From Opisthorchis felineus (taxonomy: Eukaryota > Platyhelminthes > Trematoda > Opisthorchiida > Opisthorchiidae): a DNA stretch of 64,000 bases. Below are positions 20,936 to 33,560 of the stretch, piece after piece (within the stretch, counting starts at the first letter, position 1; each line of letters opens with the position of its first letter). Where the stretch lies: positions 783,692 to 847,691 of the forward strand of contig SJOL01006478.1 of assembly GCA_004794785.1 (NCBI GenBank). The letters are read 5' to 3'. The notes beneath the pieces were generated by a model. It saw nothing but the letters and a program-made list of their open reading frames with translations. It ran no database searches and was not told the origin of the DNA. A program made the position numbers and the translations under genes.

Positions 20936-23864
20936 GATAGTGACCAACACATGGCGCATTATGGGTGATCTAACAAGACTACACAATGTGCAGCAAACCC
21001 TTCGGCTAACCACGATTTCCAATACAGGAGAACAGTACGGTCAACATGAGTTCTCATCCTAAGCAGGCTGCTTTGAAGCAGGCAAGGCGTTCTTGAAATA
21101 TACCATTGAATTCTACAAGGCAGGGCTAACGACATCCCAATTAACTGTCACCAAAACTTTTGTACACTGTATCGCCTCAAGGACCTACCATGTCTTCATC
21201 GGTGTCCAAGCAGATGCCATCAATTAGGAATTTGCAACTGGGTATTACTTTGTCAGCAGAATGTGGTTACCCAGCGATTGTGCTTCAACATACACGGCAC
21301 TGCCAGACAGAATAGTTGAGTAGTAGTTATCGGTAATATTTCGGGTACAGTCATAAACGAGCGCTAAATTTAGTAGTAGAAATATGACCGTTACAGGCAA
21401 CTAAGAGTATCTTTTGTCTCCCAGTTACCAGTGGTGTAGTCGGGTCGGTCAATAAAACGGAGTTGTCCATGCATGACAAGGTGACTTATCTGCATTGAGC
21501 AGTGTGATGGCCAATTAGGACTTTCGTCTTGATGGCTATAACATCTGCCCACCTGCCTATCCGTCTGCCTGCCTGGCAGGCCATCTACTTGCATTTGTGA
21601 TCTAGATGGCAACATAACATATTTGAATAACATTGCGCCACTCAGCTTTATCATTAAGATATTATTTCAAGCTTTCCGCGCTACCCCCAAAACAGAACAC
21701 GAAGCGTTTATTAGTGGAATGGATATGAAAGTGAGTTGTGAGTTTCTAGGAGGATGCTAGAATACGATTGGTTAGTCATTTTATTCGACTGTTATAGAGA
21801 GGCTCATTCTCATTCTCTTAGGTCAGACAACTGATGTACATTTGCAGGTCCTGAAACATACAAAACAGAAAAAAATAAAAGAACGCCCACTAAAACTTTA
21901 AATTCGTTTTTCTAAATAAATGCGAGTTACCTGATATCATGTCAGGTTGAAAGGTATAACTGATGGAGTGTAATATAAAGTACAGCCTCCTACGTTATCA
22001 ACTATTGAAGTGGTATGGCGCAATCCGGTGCACGAGTTTTTGAGTTGTCGTTCAAATAAGGCAATGAGGAATGAGCGAGAAGTTATAAGATACTTTACGG
22101 TAGACATCTGAGAGTGTGTCAGCGAAACAATGCTCGTAAGATAGCATACAGATGTGTGACCATGAAAAACAAATGGCCTAGATAGTCTGCTGTTGAGCAG
22201 TGAACATACTCAACGAAAATCTCTGTGTAGGATTATTACGCTCAACAGAGCGATTTGTTACCACCTTGCCCCAATTAAAAGGTTCGGCATGACGCAAAGC
22301 GTATGATAACCTTGGTAGGAGCTACCGATCGGAGCATATGGCCGATGATATGCTATGATCATATCACTCATTTTGAAAGTTCAAACTGTATGGGGTAACA
22401 CCGTCACCAACGACCTTCGGCGAAGCAATAAATCAAATTCAGTGGCCATATATGTATAAGACGATCGCCTGACCTGCCTCTCAGGACTTACCAATCAGGC
22501 AACACCACGGATGCTTGGAAACTTCTGAACACTTTTTGATTTTGTTGAAGGTGTTTCTGATGGATTTGTGGTGCTTATGGGCAAACCAGTCACAGAGCTT
22601 AAGCATAAATACATTCACCTGTTCAGACGTGAAAATTCAGATTTGTTCAGCGTGCACTGGTGGTGACACGCTCGTTTGGCACGTCAGATGTCCGGAGTTC
22701 AGACGCCGGCACGAGCAAGTGTATGCACTGCTTATGAGCCACAATAAGATTGGAACGCGAGTCCGGTGCTTTTATCTCTTGGCGTGGACTCACTAGGATA
22801 AGTACGCCTGGACAGAGGGCGACTGTTCAAACCAGAGTAATGGGAACGTGAATGACACTAATTGTTCGTCACTGTTGTCTGAGATAGCGGCCATGTGACG
22901 GCTTCAGCTGAATCTGTTTGGGTTGGTTTATTACACTTCGCACGATATTGACAGGTTTTCGCGTGCCTGTATTCAGTCTTGCCGAGATTCCCAGTTTTAA
23001 ACATCATTCAGCATTGCAAGAAATCCGCTAAATGGGTCGACACGGAGCAGCTGAATTCAAGGCAGTCTGTGTGCATGCCTCCAAATTTCCAAAGAAGCCC
23101 CACTGTATCTCTGAAGATGCAATTTATTTAATTGTTCGTAGTTTTAATTGTATAAGTTATTATTTAAAGACAGAAGCAAACCAAATTGACTGACCAAATG
23201 AACTTGATCACAACATGTTCACTGACCTTTGCTAATTGGGTTACTCACTGTAACAACAATAGATTTTCTGAGTTCTTCTCTTGGCACAAATGACCAAGGC
23301 CATTAGAAAGGTGCATGAAAAAAGTGACTCTGTTCTGACTGACCCGTTGATATTAGCGATCAGCTTTGTTTGCTGAGCGCATCAATGCATTAAAGTGCAC
23401 TATATGTGCTCCACAATAAATTGGGAGACCCAAGTGTCTCCGCCCGAATTCCCACTGAGAGCGGTGTATGACCCAAATCCTGTTAAGTTTTCTGTCTTTG
23501 ATGAGGACAAATATGAAGTATCGTATAGACGTAACACAATAATCATAGGGTTGCTGAAAACAGTTTAGCAGCCCACGAGCTGTTTCACCTTTATCAGGGC
23601 TCAGAAGGTATACGCAGTCCCATAGTTTCCCTCAACCTTATGCTATGCTTGAACACAAAGTTTACAAGGTTAGCGAAATACGCTCACTTGCATGCCAATT
23701 TGGTTTTCAGGGCAGACCCAACTGAATCTATCGTTTATGATGTCCAATCGAAGCCGGTCGTGGGCTGCCAAAGAGTTTTCAGCAACCTAATGAGAAGTGT
23801 AATACGTCTATACAGTGCATTGCGATATTTTGAATATCGTATCAACTGAAACATGAGGCCGCCT

Positions 23865-24620
23865 GGTGCAGCACATTCAGTTGCTTAAGAACATCTTAAA
23901 CGAGAGATTCAGTTCGGTCACCCAGTCAGTAATACTGCCAATTCTACAAAAAGACTACAAAGCAGTCCGCGGGATCAACTTAATCGACACCGGCTAAAGT
24001 GTTTGAGGCCTTCCTAATAAAACGTTTCCCTCAGACAAAGATTGAGTGAACAGGAGCATTTTAAGGCAATTTCTGCCCTAGAAGATGTGCGTGGGCCAAA
24101 TATTCGACGCAAAGCTGAACTTAGAAGGTCAAACTAAATTTAGAAAAAAAAAACCCGTCATAGCGTACTCCGGCAACTTTTGCACCGCACTTGACTAAGT
24201 TGTTTGAGAGTCACTCGCAAGCCTCATGAATTATGTTAGAGCATGCTACACATCAGCGAACACCCGCATCCGGGTATACGACGAGGAAAGCGCCAAGTTT
24301 GGTAATGTGTCCGCTATACAAAGGACAACCCATTGTTATCGATGCACTTTAGCTTAACGGTTGAATAGTCCCTTGAGTGACCATTCAATGAAAAACTGAT
24401 GTCCAGTTGCGCCTTTATATTTGGATACTAATTACTTCATCATGTCGGGGACAATTTGGAAAAACTTCAGCGCATACTAGACAACTCAGCTCACTCCGCT
24501 GCACCTGTGGGACAAGAAATAATTGCTACGAAAAATGAGGTATTCTCCACCTGTATAGATGCATCTGTGGGACCTATCGGTATAAAATGATCAACACAAG
24601 GTTTTAAGTAGCATTCCATT
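23865..24620 (+). pseudogene. RTE-like LINE reverse transcriptase relic
   Basis: Several plus-strand fragments in shifting frames fall in the order of an RTE RT. They begin with V-Q-H-I-Q-L-L-K-N-I-L-N-E-R at 23,865, a block also found at 15,317. Then comes A-F-L-I-K-R-F near 24,010, F-x-P-R-R near 24,075, TRIRVYDEESAKFGNVS near 24,260, and GDNLEKLQRILDNSAHSAAP with CIDASVGPIGI at 24,447-24,585. The FLDF and YADD motifs are not recognisable. It is distinct from the better preserved RTE at 59-62 kb, whose corresponding segment reads GRVRVYGEVSKSF. Confidence 0.75.
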
Positions 24621-26440
24621 CAGCGGACAAACGAAAGATAATTTTCAACCAGACAAACTTAATGTGGCTAAGCAACGCACTGTGCAATGATCCTCAAACA
24701 TTCTGCTCATTGTACTCCTAATCTTCAACTGGGTGGTTCCCCTGGTCATAATTTACGCCTCTGTCAGAAAATGGTCAGAAATAAGAGTTTTTCACCAGTT
24801 TCGCCTTCAGAAAATACCAAAAATTTGTTACCCGAGAAAAATCTGGCGGCGCTGTTACGAGCTATTACGCTTATCTTCAGTCCCTCATCGACCATGTCCA
24901 CAATGGCTTGAGCACCCACTAGACAAGGTTGAAGTTACCGAGAAGGCTTTTGCCCCTATACCATGCTAAGGGCTACTTTGCCACATCTGAATACAACTGA
25001 AGACATAATCTCTAATGGTGTAAAACTTAGTCTTTTAGCATTGATCGCAAATCGGTCGGCAAGAATCGACATGGGTTTGAGAATCATACAGCTAGTATGG
25101 CTCGGTCACTGAGAATCGGGAAAAGTATATAACGTGACATAAACTCATTCATTTCTTTTTCACTTACGAACACACGGAGCGACGCGGTATGTACTGATCA
25201 GGCTCCACCTACGGCTCCAACACACATTGGAACAGATTTTTATTCACGTCAAATTTTTGACTGACCGAAAGCTGTGCCTACAGACACTACTAAGGAACCC
25301 GCGAAAAGAGATAACTTGAGAATCAACTCAAACCATGTCTAACGCACTCATCCCGTAAGTCGGGAATGTAAGGAAAAGTTTCTGTGGCCTCTACCAGTTA
25401 TGGGTGCTATTATGGACAGCTTTCAGTTCAGTGTACCAAACTTCTGGATATCCTCAACGGTATGCAGCATCATAATTGCGGATATTGATCGTTCCCATAC
25501 GGCCCCTCGTACAAGTTCACCTGTTTGTCGTAGGATCTATACGAAGGTGTAGATAACCATACGTCATCATCATTAGTAATTGTGTTGACTAAGATGTACA
25601 CTCCTAGCACCCGAAAGGAGCCCGACAAAGAGTAACCGCTCTCCCTATTCAGCTCAGAAAGTGGCTCTTGTCAGCAACATTGCACTGTAAAGAAAGATCA
25701 ATCATGAGATAGTCGTTGGCTTGTTCGCTGAGCTGGGCAATTTGATTGCAAACGTTTCATCACCAATCGAGGTGACATCATCAGTGCGTTATTGGGGAGC
25801 GTAGTGATGCGTAGCGATGGGCTGGTGGTTGTGCACGACCACTACAGCAAATGCAGTTACTGGCGCAAAAACTCCAAAGTCTTTGGAATTTCTCTCCAAA
25901 ACAAGCTACGGTAGAATGATTTCATGAGAACATTCGGGAGAGGATGTCCCAGGAAACATTTTAGTTAGGTGGATGTTAAGAACGAATTTGTCCGGCGACG
26001 GGAAGAGATAGTGAGTTAGTTTCAGGTTGTCGTCATACTGTTATAAAAACCTTTGCAAAATTATGGTCACGCATATACAATATATATGTAACACCTGTCG
26101 GCTTCTGTCGTTAGTCAGATGCCAAAGTTGTTTTGTTCTCCAGATTATCCTATTATTATCAGATAACCAAAGTTATCATGTTTCTAACAAAAGAACTGTT
26201 AACCTGATTGTCACCGTTAGTACTATACCTCATCAAAATGACTTGAAGGCATTTTGGACGTCCTAGGTCTGTGTTTGGTATTTTTCGGTTCTTGCTTATC
26301 CATGGAAATGTATCTGCTGGGGAATTCAGTGGCTTTTCTGCTGTCCATAAGATGAGCCTTAATTCTTTAGATGACGGAATGTTCACTGGTATACTGTCTC
26401 TAAGTTTCGGTTTCGACGTCGGCAGTGAGGACATATCCAC
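24621..26440. other. Possible RTE remnant tail and unrecognised DNA
   Basis: Sequence after the RTE relic may include its C-terminal part but I cannot align it. Overlapping plus frames at 24,687-24,969 carry no motif. A short block near 25,735-25,765 (GATTGCAAACGTTTCATCAC) recurs near 32,590-32,615. Confidence 0.35.
25733..25765 (+). repeat. Short dispersed block, copy 1
   Basis: GATTGCAAACGTTTCATCAC with flanking GGCAATTT; near-identical to 32,589-32,618 (GGCAGTTG, GATTACAAACGTTTCATCAC). Confidence 0.55.
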
Positions 26441-26444
26441 TCAC

Positions 26445-26551
26445 GAAACGCGGTCCTCATCTCGTACTAATGCCTGGAAAACGTGTTCACTCCTGAGTTG
26501 GTCAAGGCGCCGAGCACACCGGAAATCACGTACACAGTGTGATTGTCCTTG
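26445..26551 (-). CDS. Weak candidate exon, Cys/Arg-containing
   Basis: The minus strand has acceptor GACGCCAACTTAG, 107 bp open in only one frame (H-C-V-R-D-F-R-C-A-R-R-L-D-Q-L-R-S-E-H-V-F-Q-A-L), and strong donor GTGAGTGG. Composition is protein-like but no domain is recognised. Confidence 0.25.
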
Positions 26552-26559
26552 CTAAGTTG

Positions 26560-28280
26560 GCGTCAGGCATGCGCTTCTTGGACGGTGGTACCACCCTCAC
26601 CTCGCATATCCCATTAGAATTCGGATCTCGGCTCGGTTGCGAGTGTACATAACTGGTGCATTTTAGTAAGAGCTATATTTCCGTTCAGTGCACATCAGCG
26701 GAGTAGTCTGTCAGAAGGGAAGGAACGTGTGTGTATTGCCCAACTGCCTCATGATAATTTGGATACAGCGTTGATTTTGCCTGCAAATGTGCAAGCTGTA
26801 CTGTGCAGAGATGCATAGTCCTTGGACGAAATCGGTACCCTGTCGCTCAGAACCGATTTGAAATCATTGGAGTTCAACGATTCAACGAAATGTTAATTCA
26901 ACAAAACAGCCCTCAACCCTGTCTTCTCCTACATGTTTCTTTTTGTGTTAACCAGCCCCATTCATTGGCAACTCGGGTTTCCAAATCTGGGGTGTTTACT
27001 CTAAACGTTGAAGTGACATTGTGGCACTCTTCGATACGTCTTGGTGGTATATCCCAGCTTTTGGGCACATAGGGTCAATTTTCACATGCGAAAACCTAAA
27101 TATAACAGATGTTGGACGTTTCACTTCCGAAGGAATGGGATTTTATATCACCAAATGTTTATTAGAACCGTGTCCAGCCTACTTAACAGTACACAAATGG
27201 ACCAGACGACTTAAATGCTAAAATTAGTCCAACCCTAGATAGTGGGTCAAACCAGACGTGAGCTAACCGTGAGGTTCGCTCTGACTCGTTTTCAGCAACA
27301 GTTAGTACAGAACCTCTCAACTCTTTCGGGGGAGAGTATCACATCCGTTTGGGAGACGATTAAATTATGTGAGCCGCAGGAAGTGGGAAACTAAAGGTAT
27401 TTTTGTGGTACGCAGTTATTCTGTTAGATATTTTGGAGCAAAATACCCTGGAACGGCCATACCTTCGCTTCCGTGCCAGTATCCTAGACCAACTTGTTGT
27501 CCTGGACATTTCTGAACCAAATTGTTTTGACATACAACTTCTCAACAGGCATGGGATTAGCCAAATCAGTATTGGATACGATTTGAATGGTTTTTAAAAC
27601 AAGTCCCCTCTGTGCTATTGCTGAATAAGGACAGCAAATCGCCAGAGTGCTTTAGCTATGCCTGTGTGGATATGGACCGTTTTGGAAAGACTCCTACAGC
27701 TGACATTTTTCTCTCTGTCTGATTGCTGAATACCTCAAGTCGTTGTATTTGACCTTGGTCTGAATGGTAGTTTTTCCGCTTTCTTTCGACACCAAGTTGC
27801 ACTAGTTTGGGCGTTTACGATGAACCACGCGTCGGTATTCTGTAGTATACCTTTATGTCGTTGAGTTATTCTGAGGTAGTCCGGCATCATCCCTTTTATT
27901 TTAGCCTGCATACTGAATGGCCGTCCCGTTTTGTCACTGATCATGGGCTTTGTACATATTCGGTTAGTTCAATACGAATTTACCATCAATACAGCAAAGC
28001 AACCCTAAGGCGAAGTAGTGTACGTAACACTGTTGTACACCGTCTACAGATGCAATGTTCTGGGACAGAGTTTTCATTCTCAGTGCGGGGTGAGGTAATG
28101 AACAAGGAAAGTGCTATAAATTGTACCGAAACAATCAGTTAGCAGGAACCCGTTGACTAATGAAACGGATTATGATATAGCATAAATCTGCAGTCTCCAT
28201 AGGATTCCTGAAGCACGGTCTACCCTTGAGTACAACAATTCACGTGGTTGTATTTTTTCTAGAATTTTTTTTATTGCCAG
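26560..28280. other. Unrecognised DNA
   Basis: Plus frames at 26,803-27,072 and 27,021-27,221, and opposed frames around 27,360-27,600, have no motif. Nothing is called. Confidence 0.35.
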
Positions 28281-28284
28281 ACAT

Positions 28285-28620
28285 TCAATAAGTGCTCGGA
28301 ATGTTTCGAATGCGATCTGTCACGTGAGTTTGTGCGTGCACTTTCCCTCTGCAGCGCAAAGCGGAGGATCTATGCGGAGGCGCTCGTTTGACAGCGAGAA
28401 TACTTTTGTTGTTACATTTTCTACTTTCGGCTGTAAACTGCTGACTGAGCATATCCACATTTGAGTAGCCTGTGTGTCTAAAATAATAAACAAAGTGAAA
28501 AATAGCTGCACAGCTTACTGCCGCAAATAGGAACAATAATGCTGAATCGGCTTTGGTTTCCGGAAGTAGAATATTGTTCAACAGAGCGTTAATTCTTCCA
28601 GGGTTTAGGGATTCTATCAT
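28285..28620 (-). CDS. Hypothetical small membrane protein or first exon
   Basis: A 111-codon minus-strand open frame starts at an ATG in an A-rich context (TAAAAATGAT). Residues about 26-46 form a strongly hydrophobic helix (ALLFLFAAVSCAAIFHFVYY) followed by R-H, consistent with one membrane span; the rest is basic, R/K-rich. The upstream AT-rich run could hold a promoter, but none is identifiable. No family is recognised. Chance open frames of this length occur in a window this size, so this is tentative. Confidence 0.3.
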   Translation of the reverse strand: MIESLNPGRINALLNNILLPETKADSALLFLFAAVSCAAIFHFVYYFRHTGYSNVDMLSQQFTAESRKCNNKSILAVKRAPPHRSSALRCRGKVHAQTHVTDRIRNIPSTY

Positions 28621-28624
28621 TTTT

Positions 28625-30655
28625 ACTGTTTTTTATTGAGTTGATTTCATACTTTACGAATGTAGACATGCATTAAAAAAACAGGCATCCAAATATTCCA
28701 ACTGCAGCGGTGTACAACTGTCACACGGCAAATAAAATAATGATTTTCACACGAACTGGATGACTAAAATAAGACAGGTATCAAATGTCCCCCAAATATC
28801 TAGGCAGCAACACCGGGCTTGCCACACAAGTAGACATCAACGTTTTCCCGGCAAAGCTCTGTAAATTGTAATGTAAATAATTTGGGAAAATGTGGATGCC
28901 GTGTGATATTATAGACAAATCATTAGTGCGATTAGAAATTATTCTTGAATGGCCAAAATATTTGCAGCTTTATGAGGAAAATAAAATGCAACTTAAAAAA
29001 GCGGCAGACGGCTTTTTTGAGCAAAGTGCCCTGAGCTTTTTGTTTCTTTTTTGCTGAAAACCACCTAATTTCTCTTGCACATGTTTGGATACCCTGGAGG
29101 ATATGGCAAAAAATCAGTCCCCTTGTATCTTCTCCGCTGTTCCGCTAGTGGACGCAGGATTTGTTCTGTGTGCGTTCGACAGTGATCCTAGGTAAATCCT
29201 GGCTCTGGCCGGGTAAACCATGACGTAGTGATCCAGGGCGCATTGTGAATTGTCAATCATGGGCACTATTAGTTCTAATAGCCCATTCAGAGCCATATAA
29301 ATTAGGAGTTTCGGGAATAGTTGACGGTTATACTTTATCCATTTAAGAGCAGCAATTTAGAAGACAGTTTCTTTGCCATTGTTGCGCATGACAATAGATA
29401 CCTATGGTCAAATACAAGGTCTAATAAACTATTTGGTAGTGGCGGTCACTTTGAAATCTGTTGAGTAATTACTGAGTTTGGTAGTAAATCGCGAATCCTG
29501 GATGAAATTTTTGACGTTACAGTAAGCAGTACCAGCAGTAATGACATAAGGAAAGACGGCTCCCACTTCCTAAATTCCTGAAGAACTTACCCCGTACTGA
29601 CGTAAGTTTGGTGCTTTCGGCTATTGTGAAGATAAGCCATAAATAAATAAATAAAAATCTATAGGTCGCACTCATTCGAAATGATAGCAATGTGGTGTCT
29701 CCAAAACTGCAAACCTGAAGAGATCTATTTGTACGCTTTTGGAAGATGCCCAAATAAAGAGGTTTTTATAGTTTCCACACACCACAAATGATGAACCAGA
29801 AATAATATTTTATTAGGGTTTTCTAATAACTATACAGCCAGCCAAAAGGACACCAGAATGTATACGGTAAGCGTCTGACGCAAGCATAGTGAAATCGAAG
29901 GACAGAAAAAGAGAAGGGTAGCAAGGAAACTCAAGGATATCGTAAAGTGGGCCATTAAGCAGACATTGTCACAATCAGCGTGTACCATATCACAAATTGG
30001 TGTGAGATATTGAAGTTCCGGTGGGTCGATGGGTCCGTTCAGTTTGCGCTGTCAGTATTGCAGTGGTGCACTTCAAAATCAGGGCAACGAGGAATATATA
30101 GAACTGATAAATCAGAAGATCAGTAGCAATATCCAAATTTCAAATGGACAACGAAACTCCAAACGGAGTCTTCTCAAATTGTGTAATTGAAGTGTGGATT
30201 GCGTCCGGTTGTGGAGCGGACTGTGATGAGGGAAGAGCAGGGAGGAAAAACGGAATTGTATTCGACATCATATGTGAGTATTTGCAAAGATTCATGAAGA
30301 TGAATTATATCACTGTAGGGTTCTGAGGATCATTACAAGGTTTCAGACGATCTGCCTTTCATTATATTTCTCAGCATATCGGACTGACAAAGCGAATAAA
30401 CCAGGAAGAACAGTACCAGAACCAGACAGAAAATCAAATAAAAGGTCCCATAATCTGGAACCAGGTTTAACAGCACTACTTTGCAAATGCTCACAGGTTC
30501 CGATTGAGAGCTAATTTACATTTAAGAAGGTGGAGGAATTATGTAAACAACCAGTTTCTGCATGAAGTGAAATGCAAGTGTTTACAAAGTGTCGTCATAT
30601 TTGTGCCACGTGAAGAAAATTGGAGTAGATTTTAGATGGTATAAAATATTACCTG
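28625..30655. other. Unrecognised AT-rich DNA
   Basis: It contains an AAAT tetranucleotide run at 29,641-29,657. Short frames at 29,114-29,296, 29,517-29,753 (minus) and 30,144-30,326 (plus) are not convincing. Confidence 0.35.
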
Positions 30656-30659
30656 ATAG

Positions 30660-30987
30660 TGGAAATTCCAGCTAATGTCCTCCGTAAACGTCAACATACA
30701 TTAAAAAAGCCCCGCACTAGATCAGTTACCGGGCGATGTTCCTACGGGCTATTCAAATCCGTCCACATGACCCATTTCGATTTGAAGCGGGGCGATTTAA
30801 GTGTTCCAAAACAACAAAATATCCTGCCTGGATCTGTGAATAAGTGCTCGTCGGTACCCATATTGAAGACTTCTGTAATCAGAGGCACAAATAGGTATCA
30901 TAACTCCATCTCACTGTTTAAGGCAGTGACGTTTCCGACAGGAACAACTACCATCCCCAGAGTGCTACTCAAAGAACTTTATCTGAA
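30660..30987 (+). CDS. Candidate exon of an unknown basic protein
   Basis: An open frame of about 109 codons begins just after an acceptor-like ATTACCTGATAG and ends at A-A followed by GTAAGC, a good donor; a stop (TAA) overlaps the donor. The translation is rich in K, R, S, T and V (for example R-K-R-Q-H-T-L-K-K-P-R-T-R-S-V-T-G-R and F-P-T-G-T-T-T-I-P-R-V), with no membrane segment or known motif. It is one of the longer unassigned frames outside transposons. Confidence 0.35.
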
Positions 30988-31232
30988 GTAAGCCTAATAA
31001 TCAAATACGAAACGAAAGAAATACAAATTACGATGGTGCGGGAAGGCTTACTAATTCTCACCACATAAAACTGCATCCACAGCAATGAGTAGAAACAGGT
31101 GTGTGCACTAACGTGAAATATATGATACCTTCCATCATGTAGCCTTGCCAATTTTTTCCTGGTTGATAGTGGATTTCAATGTCACTTCCAGTTGGCTGAT
31201 TTGACCCAAGTTATTTTCATTCACAATCCTAC

Positions 31233-31424
31233 CCGGTGATGTACAAATAATATGCAAGAACAGCAAGAAACAGAAGGAAAATTCCCAAAGGCGATGTGCT
31301 TAAACGATTCTGCCAGAATACCGTCTCTTCTGAATGTGCTTTCAGTTTATTTTTTCGTCGTAAGAACCTCGCTGTCGCTATGAATGAGTTCAACAGAATC
31401 AACCAAGAAATGTTTGGTTTGCGC
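31233..31424 (-). CDS. Candidate exon with a membrane segment
   Basis: On the minus strand a clear acceptor (GTTTTATAACTCACAG) and donor (CACCGG then GTAGGATTG) bound 192 bp open in one frame, phase 2 in and 2 out. The translation runs from a basic stretch (A-R-F-L-R-R-K-N-K-L-K) to a hydrophobic helix LGIFLLFLAVLAYYLYI at its end. A single-pass membrane protein is possible. It shares strand with the hydrophobic frame at 28,285-28,620, but phase linkage is not shown. Confidence 0.33.
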
Positions 31425-31429
31425 CTGTG

Positions 31430-32690
31430 AGTTATAAAACAGTGCGGGAAAAGTATGTTCGGATACCCCCGGAATTCTGGACCACTTCCATTTCCTCGCA
31501 ACTCCTTGTCCACCGGGCTTCACGGTTGACGCGCACATGAATTTTCATTTGACGTCTGATAATTTTTCGGGCTGAAGCATGTTCTTTACCCGCGGAATTC
31601 AAGGAACGCCTCTGATCACTTTGACATCCAATGCTTGGAAAGACCCAGTAGCGTCGAGTCAGGGGCGGAACTTCCGATGCTTCGCAAGCGCGGTCTCGTC
31701 TTTGTACACTGATATCTGACGGTGAGTCAGCTGTTAGCCGATCAACAAGACAGTCCTGATATATTCATCTAAATTCGGGATATGCGGGTATCTTATTTGC
31801 TAAGCTAGTTGTCCGTCTCGTACGTGACCCCGCAAAACAAAACGAGTAGCGAATCCGGACGAGCGCCAGGGCAGAATCCACACATGTGTGACAAAACCAG
31901 CCGTAGTCAATTACCGATGCGCACCACTGATGACTGATGATGATCTGATCAATCTGGCTTTGTGACCGCCGCCCTCTTTGCGGAGACAATGTGATCAGTC
32001 AGTTTCTGCCATTTCAAAACTTAGTACCACAAATTCTGTTTTTTGTAGGCATGCACCTGGACAGGTCATTCGTCGCTGAGTGTGCGAGTGTTCATTCCGT
32101 CAATCAGCCAGTTCAGTATTAGATGGAAAAAATATGCCTATTACCGCATCCATATTGACGACCACTAGGGTGTCAGAGCAACTAGTGTGCCGTAACAGAT
32201 AGTCGGTCTATATCGAAGTTGACTTTGATAGTTTTGAGGCTACACATTCAATCCAAATGTGTAACATGATTAGCTGTACTTTTGAAGCAGCATCTCTGAT
32301 CACAAATGCAACTGCCACGTAAAACAAGAAATTGGTGATGCACGATTTGGCTTCAATATTTCTATCATATTTTCAGAGAAACTACTACTTTTCAGCACAT
32401 TCATTACAATGTTTAACCCATGGGAAACAAGATAGAGCCGCTAATTTTGTCCTTTGAAGCTATTCTGGCCGACACACTCTGAGTTAAATGAGACATTTCC
32501 CTTCAGGCAGATTCTTCAAACAATTGGCAATGCTACGTAATATAGGATGCTCGGGTGCACTGCCTGGTTTTTGGTCTGTTCGCCGCACATGGCAGTTGGA
32601 TTACAAACGTTTCATCACAGTTGAACATTTCTTAAACAAATTATCTTGATTTGCAGTCCTCCATGGTTATTTCATAATTTTTGAGCAAGT
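31430..32690. other. Unrecognised DNA
   Basis: No element recognised apart from the short repeat block at 32,589-32,618. A minus frame at 31,765-31,989 has no motif. Confidence 0.35.
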
Positions 32691-32699
32691 TGGTCGGTC

Positions 32700-32905
32700 C
32701 TCCACTCATCTACGACCGTCTACCCATTCGTTTGCGTGTGATCCGCAAATTATATCTAGCACACAAGCAGATGCTATCGCGGTAAATCTTGGAGAATTTT
32801 CCAAGTTTTTTCGGGAATCAGACTCAGCTTTAGCACGTTGAACAAAATTCGACAGTTGACGCTGAATTCAGTCAAATCGACCACTTTCGGCTCACTCAGC
32901 CAACT
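32700..32905. repeat. Dispersed family block R1, copy 1
   Basis: Similar to 34,025-34,235: both have TTTGCG-x-GTG followed by CCGCAAATTATA, and AGTTGACGCTGAA about 120 bp further on. The core TTGACGCTGAA also occurs near 41,915. Confidence 0.55.
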
Positions 32906-33477
32906 CTAATTGTAACTATGGAGTCGAAAAATAACAAACGTCACTGTTATCAGCCGACCAGTATTGGCAAGTACCCAAGTAAGGCTTGCCAAACACATAT
33001 TTTCGATGACATCAAGATAAATCTGGCAAAATATTCATAGGTATCGGTCGCACAACGTAACAGACGGAGGATTTTAACTAATACTGAACACAAATGGATT
33101 ACGCGTGTTGAGGGATACAGATGAATTCTCCGTCTAGTTTTCGGATTAGGTTCGTTTTTCTAGACTGTTCGAGTTCTTAGCAGATCACCCTGGGAGTTTT
33201 TTCGAAAGAAGTGGGTACATAGGTGTACTTCAACTGAGGTATCTTGCTAGAACCGTTCGGACAGACGAACAAATAAAGACCCGAAATAGACAATATGTCA
33301 TGATAGTCTCGTTCGGATTCAGTCTGCTGGTTGAAGGCGGTGACGTATGGCACAGATTTTAGTAATTCCTAAAAGTGCCATGTAAGGCAGTGTCAGTGTG
33401 ATAGCCGGATATCGACTGTTGCATCAACAAATATATGTATCTTCCTACATCTCAAAACAGGTTCGGGCGATGAAATG

Positions 33478-33560
33478 GGAAAGAAGGAATCCATTTTCAG
33501 TCCATCTTCCGCGTAGTGGAATGGGATGATGAAAACTCATATGTGCCTGCTAGGAATCAT
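33478..33560. repeat. Dispersed family block R2, copy 1
   Basis: Aligns with 35,160-35,260 and 44,932-45,035. The pattern is a CC-x-TC tract, G-x-GTGG-x-x-T-x-x-GATG and a TATGTGC tail. Confidence 0.45.

Larger units (their letters stand above)
18050..23860. other. Long stretch mostly without recognised features
   Basis: No transposon coding relic seen. A minus-strand open frame at 18,220-18,441 (acceptor AACTTACAG; N-M-F-K-D-V-M-I-P-L-K) could be an exon but has no motif. Opposed open frames at 20,141-20,532 and 19,592-19,825 cannot both be coding. A CTGC/CCTG-rich patch is at 21,535-21,580. Plus-strand frames at 22,515-22,796 and 23,640-23,849 are unconvincing. Confidence 0.35.

Noticed and set aside
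24687..24969. Overlapping plus frames considered as a Gypsy integrase or RTE tail
   Set aside because: No zinc-binding, DDE or RTE C-terminal motif could be aligned.
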